Below, in pieces: positions 1 to 7,905 of a stretch of 17,655 nucleotides of DNA (its first letter is position 1; every line of letters begins with the position of its first letter). The notes under the pieces are model-generated. The model saw only the letters and a list, made by a program, of their open reading frames with translations, had not been told where the DNA came from and did no database searches. The translations under genes were made by a program, and so were the position numbers. The DNA comes from Bacteroidales bacterium (lineage in GTDB: Bacteria; Bacteroidota; Bacteroidia; Bacteroidales; F082): NCBI GenBank assembly GCA_017508895.1, contig JAFWRA010000047.1, positions 1 through 17,655 on the forward strand. The letters are read 5' to 3'.

Positions 1-342
1 GAAGGTTTTGCTTTTGCCAACTTGGAGTTGCGTTGGCGTATCGTAGGTTTCCAGTTCATCAACCAGAACTGGCTAGTGGCCTTGAATCCTTTTTTCGACG
101 CAGGCTTGGTAACACAGAAATACAATGAAGAATGGATGATTCGTCCTGACAATATGATCTTTGAACCGCCTATTCCCAAGTTATGCAGTGGTGAAAAAGA
201 AAGACTTCATACTAGTGCAGGCTGTGGCCTCAAACTCATTATGAACCGCAACCTTGTTGTGTCCGTCGACTTAGGCAAAGCCTTGGACAAGCGCGACGGC
301 GAGAAACTGAAGACTTTCGTCGGATTTAACTATATCTTCTGA
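1..342 (+). CDS. Omp85-family outer-membrane beta-barrel protein, C-terminal fragment
   Basis: The reading frame is open from the first base and ends at TGA 340-342, so only about the last 113 residues are here. The fragment reads like the last strands of an Omp85/surface-antigen (D15, BamA/TamA-like) barrel. An early NLELRWRI strand is followed by NPFFDAG, a typical 'N-x-FFD-x-G' turn of this family, and the protein ends in GFNYIF with a terminal Phe, the C-terminal signal read by the BAM machinery. It would sit in the outer membrane. The N-terminal part is outside the window, so I cannot say whether it is BamA, TamA or a patatin- or DUF-fused Omp85. A TTG at 22 is an internal Leu codon, not a start. 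Confidence 0.75.
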   Translation, partial: EGFAFANLELRWRIVGFQFINQNWLVALNPFFDAGLVTQKYNEEWMIRPDNMIFEPPIPKLCSGEKERLHTSAGCGLKLIMNRNLVVSVDLGKALDKRDGEKLKTFVGFNYIF

Positions 343-394
343 TTTTTTTTGGAAACAAATCTTACACAAATCTTACATAAATAGACTATAAAAC

Positions 395-429
395 AATCGG
401 TCGGCGAGGAAATCCCTTGCCGACCGATT
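395..429. terminator. Bidirectional intrinsic terminator between convergent genes
   Basis: An 11-bp perfect stem (AATCGGTCGGC at 395-405 with GCCGACCGATT at 419-429) can be extended inward by a G-T wobble and three more pairs. It lies between the convergent Omp85 gene (ends 342) and gpmA (ends 466). T-rich sequence follows on the + side (CTTATTTGT). On the - side the stem is followed by GTTTTATAG. It probably ends both transcripts. Confidence 0.75.
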
Positions 430-465
430 CTTATTTGTAACAGATTTTTGGTAGATTTGTTTCCC

Positions 466-1212
466 TTATTTCGACTTGCCTTGGTTGGCGACAGCGGCCA
501 TCAGCGCAGCAACCTTCTCGGGATCACCGAGGAAGAAGTCCTTTTGGAGCTTCATATTGTCGTCAAACTCGAAGACATACGGGATACCAGTAGGAATATT
601 AAAGGCAATGATTTCATCGTTGCTCATACCTTTCAGCACCTTCACCACACCACGCAAGCTGTTACCGTGAGCAACAACCAACACTTGGTCGTGGGTCTCA
701 AAGGCCTTCATGATGTTGTTCTCGTAGTAAGGCATCACACGCTCGATGGTGTCGCAAAGGGCCTCGGTGAGCGGGATTTGATCGTCGGTGAGCTCGGCAT
801 AGCGCGGGTCCATGCGCGGGCTTTTCGGGTCGTTCATATCTAACGCAGGCGGACGCACATCGAAGGCGCGACGCCACAGGCGCACTTGCTCGTCGCCGTA
901 TTTCTCAGCGGTCATCTTCTTGTCAAGGCCTTGCAGCTGGCCATACGATTTCTCATTAAGTCTCCATGACTTGTACACTGGCAGCCAGTCCATGTCCATG
1001 GCTTCGAGAGCCAAGTTCAAGGTCTTGATGGCGCGCTTCAGATAAGAGGTGAAGCAGATTTCAGGTTTGTAACCGTTTTCTTTCAATGTTTTGCCTGCTT
1101 CGATGGCTTCTTGTACGCCTTTCTCCGAAAGGTCCACATTGGTCCACCCCGTAAAGAGGTTCAATTTGTTCCATTCACTTTCTCCGTGACGGATAAGGAT
1201 TAATTTCTTCAT
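466..1212 (-). CDS. gpmA: 2,3-bisphosphoglycerate-dependent phosphoglycerate mutase
   Basis: Interconverts 3- and 2-phosphoglycerate in glycolysis and gluconeogenesis, in the cytoplasm, through a phosphohistidine. The protein has 248 residues, the usual size of dPGM. It carries the histidine-phosphatase signature LIRHGESEWN with His9 as the phospho-acceptor. Arg60 (in YLKRAIKT), Glu87 (LNEKSYG) and His182 (VVAHGNSLRG) match the E. coli catalytic set His11/Arg62/Glu89/His184 with a constant offset of two. The long insertion that separates dPGM from short phosphatases of the superfamily is present. The start is the ATG complement at 1210-1212, preceded by an A/C-rich leader with no Shine-Dalgarno. 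It lies 48 bp downstream of the OstA-like gene on the same strand and may be co-transcribed with it. Confidence 0.96.
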   Translation of the reverse strand: MKKLILIRHGESEWNKLNLFTGWTNVDLSEKGVQEAIEAGKTLKENGYKPEICFTSYLKRAIKTLNLALEAMDMDWLPVYKSWRLNEKSYGQLQGLDKKMTAEKYGDEQVRLWRRAFDVRPPALDMNDPKSPRMDPRYAELTDDQIPLTEALCDTIERVMPYYENNIMKAFETHDQVLVVAHGNSLRGVVKVLKGMSNDEIIAFNIPTGIPYVFEFDDNMKLQKDFFLGDPEKVAALMAAVANQGKSK

Positions 1213-1245
1213 TGTTTAATTGTTTATTGTTGAATTAATTACGTT
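1213..1245 (-). repeat. A/C-rich leader of gpmA, CAACAAT-type
   Basis: Read on the - strand, the bases just before the gpmA ATG contain TTCAACAATAAACAATTAAA, a run of CAA/AAT units. Similar runs precede MazG (3075-3105) and glnS (5251-5285) in the sense orientation. They may act as unstructured translation leaders in a group that rarely uses Shine-Dalgarno pairing. Confidence 0.4.
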
Positions 1246-1260
1246 GAATCTTCGATTTGT

Positions 1261-2925
1261 TTAATCGCTGTTTTCTTTTCTGGGTCGGTGCCGTTTCGGT
1301 TGTTCTTCTTGGACTTCCGTTTCTTCAGCTTCTTCCGTTGTCGGTTCGGTTGGGATTTCTGTGGGTGCGACTTCGACCTGAGGCATCTCGGCTTCAACAC
1401 GTCGGAAGATGTCGTCCTTATCCCTAGGTCGGGCATCGTCGTGCCATTTGAAACCTTGTAAATAGCGTCTGCTTTCTATAAGATCATCTTCGGGATACAT
1501 AGTTTCCGTGATGCCTTTGAAGCCTTTTATCTTGGAGATCCCTTTATTTTTCATCTCAATAACCATGGTTTCCGACTTCGAAACATCGATGCCAATAAGC
1601 CCTCCGTCATCGTCACGAATCCAATAGATGGTCTCGGCTTTGTCGCCATCCACGTTGACATGATGGATATCGCCGTCCTTGAAAAGTGAGGTGATGTCCA
1701 TCCCTTTGATTTGGTTGAAACCCTCAATGGTATCTTGTGAAATGATGAAAGCATTCCCTTTTTGCAGCACCCATTCCACCGTGCTCTCCTTGATTTTGAT
1801 GTCGATATCCGTGCCCGACATCTGGCTGTCTTCGACCCAAAGGATGGGGGCAACACGCATCCTAATGGTGGAATCGGACATCAAGTAAGTCAAAGTATCG
1901 CATTTGCCTTGCAGGTCCGACTTGAAAAAACGCACATGTCGACGAGCTATGAGTTTTTTGGCCTCTTCTTTCTGTTTATCGAAATGCAAAAACAAGGTGT
2001 CGCCATGGATATAAAGCGAGTCACCGCCGTCATAACTAATAGCGTAGGCACTATCTGTTGCAAAACTAAATCCTTGGTCTTCCCACATTTCCACATAATC
2101 GCCACGCATGATGACTTTATATGAAGTGTCAATCATATCCACTTGGCTATAAGCCTGAGCCAGACCCAGGTTGCGGTCGTAGAAGATAGAATCCGACCAC
2201 ATCAGCTGGGTCTCGTTGTGCATGAAAGGCCGTTGGTCGAGATACACATAGTCTTCATTCACAAGATAATAACCATGCTTGCCTTCCAGCACATTCTCTT
2301 TATTGATTATGGTTGTTGGCCCTTGGAACCACATCTTTTCGATGCCAGTGTTGTAAAACAAAGTATCGGTATACATCTGGTATTTCGGGCTGTAGACCTC
2401 CACATTCTCAAAAAACGAGAACTCTTTTAGTCGGTCGCGATAATAGCCGTAATGGCTTTTCAGGGTTTTGTCGCCACGGATTGTGGTTGCACTATCTGGG
2501 TAACTGGCCAAATGCAGGTTGCGGTCGTAAGTCAAGTATTCAGTATAAAGCATGGTGGAGTCGTCACGCAGACGCACATTGTCGTGAAACTCGGCAAAGT
2601 GTGTGTTTCCGTCATAATCCAACAAGTCACTGAAAATTTCCACACTGTCGTTGACGATGATGTGTACATTCTGGAAAGCGTTGAAATTGTTGGTCTTCTC
2701 ATAGAAATAGGCACTATCGCAGAAAAAATAGGCCGAGTCGTGGCGCATCTTCACATGACCGATGAGGCGTTGCATGTCGCCCATACTCTTCGAAAAAGTG
2801 GCCACATCGTAATGCTCGATATGGATGCGGGTCTTCTTGCGTTGCACAGTGTCTTGCTCCTGAGCCACAAGCATTTGTGACAACAGGAAGAAAAACGAAA
2901 CTATGAGCAAAAACTTGGCTTTCAT
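1261..2925 (-). CDS. OstA-like (LptA/LptD N-terminal type) periplasmic protein
   Basis: From the chosen start the protein has 554 residues. It begins with MKAKFLLIVSFFFLLSQMLVAQ, a signal peptide probably cut after Ala21, so it is periplasmic or outer-membrane-associated. The rest is a long series of short beta-strand units with recurring D-S-x-Y/D-S-A-Y-F and 'DTLFY', 'DSIFYDRN' motifs, the pattern of OstA/LptA-type jelly-roll repeats (OstA_2 family in Bacteroidota). Proteins of this fold carry lipopolysaccharide to the outer membrane; that role here is by homology. The C-terminal 50 or so residues are low-complexity, Glu/Pro/Thr-rich and end basic. The reading frame stays open to 2976, but I chose the ATG at 2925 (2928 is equivalent) because it gives a clean signal peptide and lies just after a TAnnTTTG element at 2943-2950. 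Confidence 0.8.
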   Translation of the reverse strand: MKAKFLLIVSFFFLLSQMLVAQEQDTVQRKKTRIHIEHYDVATFSKSMGDMQRLIGHVKMRHDSAYFFCDSAYFYEKTNNFNAFQNVHIIVNDSVEIFSDLLDYDGNTHFAEFHDNVRLRDDSTMLYTEYLTYDRNLHLASYPDSATTIRGDKTLKSHYGYYRDRLKEFSFFENVEVYSPKYQMYTDTLFYNTGIEKMWFQGPTTIINKENVLEGKHGYYLVNEDYVYLDQRPFMHNETQLMWSDSIFYDRNLGLAQAYSQVDMIDTSYKVIMRGDYVEMWEDQGFSFATDSAYAISYDGGDSLYIHGDTLFLHFDKQKEEAKKLIARRHVRFFKSDLQGKCDTLTYLMSDSTIRMRVAPILWVEDSQMSGTDIDIKIKESTVEWVLQKGNAFIISQDTIEGFNQIKGMDITSLFKDGDIHHVNVDGDKAETIYWIRDDDGGLIGIDVSKSETMVIEMKNKGISKIKGFKGITETMYPEDDLIESRRYLQGFKWHDDARPRDKDDIFRRVEAEMPQVEVAPTEIPTEPTTEEAEETEVQEEQPKRHRPRKENSD

Positions 2926-2942
2926 CATTTCAATTAATGCCG

Positions 2943-2950
2943 CAAAATTA
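2943..2950 (-). promoter_or_regulatory. -7 promoter element (TAATTTTG) for the OstA-like gene
   Basis: TAATTTTG on the - strand matches the Bacteroides -7 consensus TAnnTTTG exactly. It lies about 15 bases before the ATG pair at 2928/2925. No convincing -33 TTTG is visible 18-21 bases upstream. Its position argues against the longer reading-frame start at 2976. Confidence 0.5.
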
Positions 2951-3074
2951 AGATTATTGTTGGAATTGGAGGGCATAAAAGAAAAAACAACTATTTTTGG
3001 TCGGCTCTTCGATGGGCTCAGGGACCTTTGCCAAACAAAAAGTGAAGGGTGCCTGGGTCTGTCGATGGCTCCGT

Positions 3075-3105
3075 TTCAACAATTCAACAATCAACAATTC
3101 AACAA
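3075..3105 (+). repeat. TTCAACAAT repeat leader before the MazG-like gene
   Basis: Three TTCAACAA units and an intervening ATCAACAA unit run directly into the ATG at 3106. The same CAACAAT-type text occurs before gpmA and glnS in their own sense direction. Confidence 0.5.
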
Positions 3106-3444
3106 ATGTCTATCAAAGAAGCCCAAACCGCCGTTGACGAATGGATTAAAACTTACGGCGTGCGTTATTTCAGCGAACTGACCAACATGGCCCTGCTGAC
3201 CGAAGAAGTCGGTGAGTTGGCCCGCATCATTGCCCGCATCTATGGCGAACAATCGTTCAAAGAATCGGACAAAAACCGCAACATGGCTGACGAGATGGCC
3301 GACATCTTTTGGGTGCTGCTCTGTTTAGCCAACCAAACCGGAGTAGACCTTACTGAGGCCTTCGCAAAAAACATGGAGAAAAAGACCTCGCGCGACCGAG
3401 AGCGGCATATCCACAACGACAAATTGCGCGACCCCATTGCATAA
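3106..3444 (+). CDS. MazG-like nucleotide pyrophosphohydrolase
   Basis: A small cytoplasmic protein of 112 residues, the usual size of single-domain MazG/YpjD/RS21-C6-type enzymes. These hydrolyse (d)NTPs to NMP and pyrophosphate in nucleotide-pool cleaning. Metal-binding residues are visible: EEVGE at 33-37 (Glu33, Glu34, Glu37) and DEMAD at 62-66 (Glu63, Asp66), on two helices as expected of the all-alpha NTP pyrophosphatase fold. The basic tail KKTSRDRERH and KLRD is also characteristic. The upstream frame is open to 3049, but I chose the ATG at 3106 because the bases before it are a repetitive leader and the domain starts right after it. It stands alone, divergent from the OstA-like gene and convergent with glnS. 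Substrate preference cannot be read from sequence. Confidence 0.88.
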   Translation: MSIKEAQTAVDEWIKTYGVRYFSELTNMALLTEEVGELARIIARIYGEQSFKESDKNRNMADEMADIFWVLLCLANQTGVDLTEAFAKNMEKKTSRDRERHIHNDKLRDPIA

Positions 3445-3448
3445 AAAA

Positions 3449-3478
3449 TGTGGAGACGGTGTGCACTCCGTCTCCACA
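3449..3478 (-). terminator. Intrinsic terminator downstream of glnS
   Basis: A perfect 11-bp stem (TGTGGAGACGG at 3449-3459 with CCGTCTCCACA at 3468-3478) closes an 8-base loop. On the - strand it is followed by TTTTTTAT, a proper U-tract, so it ends glnS transcription. On the + strand no T-run follows, though the hairpin may still stabilise the end of the MazG mRNA. Confidence 0.8.
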
Positions 3479-3504
3479 AAACAATGCATTCAAGATGATT
3501 ACAA

Positions 3505-5250
<1,746 letters not shown>

Positions 5251-5285
5251 AGGATGTTGAATCGTTGATTGTTGATTGTTTAATT
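5251..5285 (-). repeat. CAACAAT-type leader of glnS
   Basis: On the - strand the gap between the C69 peptidase stop and the glnS ATG is mostly CAATCAACAATCAAC text. It resembles the leaders at 1213-1245 and 3075-3105. No Shine-Dalgarno is visible. Confidence 0.45.
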
Positions 5286-5292
5286 GTTGTCT

Positions 5293-7035
5293 TTAGTATG
5301 CTTTGTATTTATCGCCAGTCTTCTCGATGAGGATGCGGTAATACTCGTCGCTGTACTTGGGGTGTTCACTCTTGATGGGTGTGTATTTCTGTCCTGGTTT
5401 ATTGGGCTGGGCGGTGTTCAAGTTGCCATCCATGTATTTCATGAACAATTGCTGATAGAATTTCTTCCAACCTTGTGTCATCTTATTAGCTTGGTTGCAG
5501 GAGAATTGGGTGAGTTCTCTCACTTGCGCCTCTCTGCCTTTGATGGTATTAACGCGTGCATCCAAAGTGGGGATTTCTTTTTCCACCCAATTGGTCTCCA
5601 TCTCGCGCTGACGTTTGCGGATTTCGGGATGGATGTAGTTGTATTTGGTGTAAGCCCAGTTACTCATCTGGTTGAAAGTCCAGAAAGCAGAGGTCTCCGA
5701 CCATTCGCTCATCGAACCGTTGCCTTCGCGGAAGCACTCGGGAATTTCGGTCATGCAGGTGTACATGGGGCAGTAGACGCAGTTGTCGGTGTCGTCGACG
5801 CCGAACCAAATGATACCACCGATAGGCCATTCATGATAACCGCGGCTTTGCGCGACAAAGCTGAAGCCTGTCTGTTGGGTGGCGGTGGTGCGCTCATGCA
5901 CGTAGGTCACGCCATCAACCTCCCAATCCATGGGACGCCAACGGTAAGGGCAGTGGAACGGACCAGCACCCACGTCTTGCGACATGTCGAGTTCAGTGCC
6001 TTCGAGATGGTCGCGCATGAAGTCCATCATGTCGAGGACACTGATTTTTCTGTTGGGCTTCACCCAAAGAGGCATACGGTTGGTCGGAAAGTTGTCGGGG
6101 GTCTGGCACATATTGGCGGTATAAGGCTGCACGCGCTTGATATCGCGTCCTGTAGCGTAGCCCCAATAGTCCTTCATGTTGTCGGTCACCTTGTTGAATA
6201 TGGCCCACACGCGAAGGTCGCAGAAGCGGGCACCGTCGAAAGTAACGGGGTTGTAGACATCGGAGAAGGAGAACTTATCGTCCGGACCATCATACAGTTT
6301 GGCTTGCTTGGCGAAGCTGATGACATCATCAGCATAGACACAGTCGATGTTCGGGTCTTTCAGGAGTTTGTCGATATTCTTGAAAGTGATGCTGGTCTTG
6401 CATTTACGCGTGGCCAGTGGGAAGGTGGTGATGCGAGCCTGGTTGGCGTGACCGCTCACATAACCATCGGGAATGCGGCGAGCTACCCACACGGCGCCTT
6501 TGTTATCCTTGCCTTTGCCAATCATCTCAAGGATCCAGCACTCTTCGGTATCGGAGATGGAGAATGACTCGCCTTCGCTGACATAACCGTAGTTGGCCAC
6601 CAGTTCACCCATGCACTTGATGGCTTCGCGGGCGGTCTTGGCACGTTGCAAGGTGATGTAAATCAGGCTACCATAGTCGATGATGCCAGGGCCTTCCCAA
6701 AGGCTTTCGATACCACCGTAGGTCGTCTCACCAATGGCCAGTTGGTATTCGTTCATGTTGCCGACCACATTATACGTATGTGCCACCTGTGGGATTTGGC
6801 CACGATACATGCCACCGTCCCAGTCATAGACGTCGAGCATGGCACCTGCCGGCCAATCTTTGGCAGGATAATGATAAAGCTCGCCATACAACACATGGCT
6901 GTCGGCAGCGTAGGAAATCATGCAGGAGCCATCGGTCGAGGCACCTTTGGTAATCAGGAAATTAGTGCAGGCATTGGCTTTCCCGAAAGAAAAAACGAGA
7001 ACCAAAGCCACGATTGCTGAGAAAACTTTTTTCAT
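5293..7035 (-). CDS. Secreted family C69 dipeptidase (N-terminal cysteine nucleophile hydrolase)
   Basis: A 580-residue protein of peptidase family C69 (older name U34). The start at 7035 gives MKKVFSAIVALVLVFSFGKANA as signal peptide, followed at once by CTNFLITKGAS. Cys23, which would become the first residue of the mature enzyme, is the expected catalytic nucleophile of this Ntn-hydrolase family. Family features follow: DGSCMISYAADSH, and WEGPGIIDYGSL with repeated Trp/Tyr/Gly patches. It is expected to act in the periplasm or outside the cell on dipeptides; substrate is unknown. The frame is open to 7080, but that segment covers the promoter at 7078-7107, so I prefer 7035. The SPI-type site ANA-C is not a good lipobox. 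It is upstream of glnS on the same strand. Confidence 0.88.
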   Translation of the reverse strand: MKKVFSAIVALVLVFSFGKANACTNFLITKGASTDGSCMISYAADSHVLYGELYHYPAKDWPAGAMLDVYDWDGGMYRGQIPQVAHTYNVVGNMNEYQLAIGETTYGGIESLWEGPGIIDYGSLIYITLQRAKTAREAIKCMGELVANYGYVSEGESFSISDTEECWILEMIGKGKDNKGAVWVARRIPDGYVSGHANQARITTFPLATRKCKTSITFKNIDKLLKDPNIDCVYADDVISFAKQAKLYDGPDDKFSFSDVYNPVTFDGARFCDLRVWAIFNKVTDNMKDYWGYATGRDIKRVQPYTANMCQTPDNFPTNRMPLWVKPNRKISVLDMMDFMRDHLEGTELDMSQDVGAGPFHCPYRWRPMDWEVDGVTYVHERTTATQQTGFSFVAQSRGYHEWPIGGIIWFGVDDTDNCVYCPMYTCMTEIPECFREGNGSMSEWSETSAFWTFNQMSNWAYTKYNYIHPEIRKRQREMETNWVEKEIPTLDARVNTIKGREAQVRELTQFSCNQANKMTQGWKKFYQQLFMKYMDGNLNTAQPNKPGQKYTPIKSEHPKYSDEYYRILIEKTGDKYKAY

Positions 7036-7077
7036 ATTGTTGAGATTTTGTTGTTTGTTGTACTGAAAAAATCGCCA

Positions 7078-7107
7078 CAAAAATAGGAAATAATATGCAA
7101 ATCCAAA
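7078..7107 (-). promoter_or_regulatory. Promoter of the C69 dipeptidase gene
   Basis: On the - strand, TTTG (7104-7107) is separated by 18 bases from TATTTTTG (7078-7085). This is close to the Bacteroides primary sigma consensus TTTG-N19-TAnnTTTG. The leader to the ATG at 7035 would be about 35-40 bases, A/C-rich. Confidence 0.6.
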
Positions 7108-7144
7108 AACAATTTGATAAACAACTCTATTACAGCATAATACC

Positions 7145-7184
7145 CGACAGCAAACGACAGCAAACGACTACTGTCGACTACAAA
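7145..7184 (+). repeat. Four 10-bp tandem units starting CGAC
   Basis: Four consecutive 10-base units begin with CGAC: CGACAGCAAA, CGACAGCAAA, CGACTACTGT, CGACTACAAA. The next two bases are CG. The first two are identical. CTGTCG in the third and fourth units is the reverse complement of CGACAG. It lies between the divergent C69 gene and the orphan gene at 7253. Confidence 0.65.
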
Positions 7185-7218
7185 CGTTTAATCAACGGCT
7201 TTGTTTTGGCGGACGATG

Positions 7219-7226
7219 TTACTTTG
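7219..7226 (+). promoter_or_regulatory. Possible -7 element before the orphan gene
   Basis: TTACTTTG differs from TAnnTTTG at one base and lies 26 bases before the ATG at 7253. A TTTG at 7200-7203 is upstream, but the spacer of 15 bases is shorter than usual. This is a weak call. Confidence 0.3.
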
Positions 7227-7252
7227 CAGTACAAAACTATAAATCTACAACA

Positions 7253-7738
7253 ATGGAAACACCAAAGTATATTGAAGACATTCCGACAGAAAAGAAAGAG
7301 TCAAGAAATCGAAGGGAAATCATCAAAAGAGAATACATCAGTTTGATAGAGAAACTCCAAAACACTCGTGGAAAAAAAGCAGTGTATAACGATTATCTTC
7401 AGACTGATGTCTATATCATAATGAGAGAAAGCGAGAAAAAAGCAAGTAACAGCGCGGCTTTCAATTGGCAATCAACTTATGCTGTAAAACATCTTGAAGA
7501 TGTAATTAAAAAGGCCATTCCAATGGAAGGAAAACCGATTTTTACTTTACCAAAGCCAACAGGAAAACAAAAGGAATTCGGTTATGTGAATATGGCTACC
7601 TTGTATTATGATTTTCAATCTACTGAATATGAATATCTTAATTTTACTGTAAAACTAGTTTTAGGAATTAAAAGTGATGGAAGACATGTGCAATATAGCG
7701 TCAACAAGATAGAGTTGGCAGAAAAAAGCACTCTGTAA
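7253..7738 (+). CDS. Hypothetical protein, A-rich orphan gene
   Basis: A 161-residue protein with no signal peptide or membrane segment, so probably cytoplasmic. I do not recognise the family. The first 60 residues are highly charged and helix-forming (KKESRNRREIIKREY). A Trp-containing segment follows (FNWQSTYAVKHLEDVIKKA). The C-terminal part looks like beta-strands (FTVKLVLGIKSDGRHVQYSVNKIEL). The 'GxxxDGxxxxYSVxKIE' ending vaguely recalls small endoribonuclease or polyvalent-protein domains of mobile elements, but this is too weak to assign. Base composition differs from its neighbours: 19 of 60 bases are G+C at 7561-7620, against 32 of 60 in the helicase at 8041-8100. That suggests recent acquisition. 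The stop codon lies in the stem of a hairpin (7728-7778). Confidence 0.7.
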   Translation: METPKYIEDIPTEKKESRNRREIIKREYISLIEKLQNTRGKKAVYNDYLQTDVYIIMRESEKKASNSAAFNWQSTYAVKHLEDVIKKAIPMEGKPIFTLPKPTGKQKEFGYVNMATLYYDFQSTEYEYLNFTVKLVLGIKSDGRHVQYSVNKIELAEKSTL

Positions 7739-7778
7739 TAAAGTCGTCATTGTATAAACAATCGCTTGTACAGAGTGC
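7722..7778 (-). terminator. Hairpin with U-tract on the - strand
   Basis: GCACTCTGTA (7728-7737) pairs perfectly with TACAGAGTGC (7769-7778), 10 bp. The 31-base loop holds a second small hairpin, ATTGT-ATAA-ACAAT (7749-7762). On the - strand the outer stem is followed by six T (complement of 7722-7727), an intrinsic terminator pattern. On the + strand no T-run follows, but the stem includes the stop codon of the orphan gene. Confidence 0.5.
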
Positions 7779-7838
7779 CTTAAATCGGAGTTACTGATGG
7801 GCTTGCTGCCCAGCATTTCCCGTCCGATGGTTTTTATG
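7722..7838 (-). ncRNA. Candidate small RNA of about 115 nt, - strand
   Basis: No gene I would call lies on the - strand here. Yet a perfect TAATTTTG promoter element (7843-7850) faces a structured stretch that ends in a hairpin plus six T (7722-7778). Between them, ATCGGA at 7784-7789 can pair with TCCGAT at 7823-7828, enclosing a TGGGC/GCCCA hairpin with a 5-base loop (7798-7812). The predicted RNA would have two stem-loop domains and would overlap the 3' end of the orphan gene mRNA in antisense. It does not match tmRNA, SRP RNA or 6S RNA as far as I can tell. No -33 element is clear. Alternatives are a 3'-end structure of the orphan gene or a leftover of a mobile element. Confidence 0.35.
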
Positions 7839-7842
7839 ACTG

Positions 7843-7850
7843 CAAAATTA
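7843..7850 (-). promoter_or_regulatory. -7 element TAATTTTG for the candidate small RNA
   Basis: Exact match to TAnnTTTG on the - strand, pointing away from the helicase gene towards 7838-7722. No good -33 TTTG lies 18-21 bases upstream. A chance match is possible. Confidence 0.35.
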
Positions 7851-7893
7851 CAACAAAAACTAATACCCCACCATAAAAATGAAAAATAATTAC

Positions 7894-7901
7894 TACTTTA
7901 G
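7894..7901 (+). promoter_or_regulatory. Possible -7 element before the helicase gene
   Basis: TACTTTAG has one mismatch to TAnnTTTG. It lies just 5' of the ATG at 7906 and 22 bases before the ATG at 7924. If used, transcription would begin near 7906, which would favour translation from 7924. Confidence 0.35.
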
Positions 7902-7905
7902 CACA

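Noticed and set aside
434..442. TTTGTAACA, reminiscent of an ECF-type -35 box
   Set aside because: No matching -10 element or gene lies downstream on that strand. It sits just past the terminator at the gpmA 3' end.
5284..6567. Long open frame on the + strand (427 codons) opposite the C69 dipeptidase
   Set aside because: It lies wholly antisense to a well-supported gene. The product is a His/Val-rich string with no domain, and it comes from codon bias of the real gene.
7095..7346. 83-codon open frame on the + strand starting in the C69 promoter
   Set aside because: It covers a promoter and the CGAC repeat and overlaps the better-supported orphan gene in another frame.
7661..7816. 51-codon open frame on the - strand (starts MLGSKPISNSD)
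   Set aside because: It overlaps the candidate RNA terminator and the orphan gene in antisense. It is short, and no homology can be shown. A coding use cannot be excluded.
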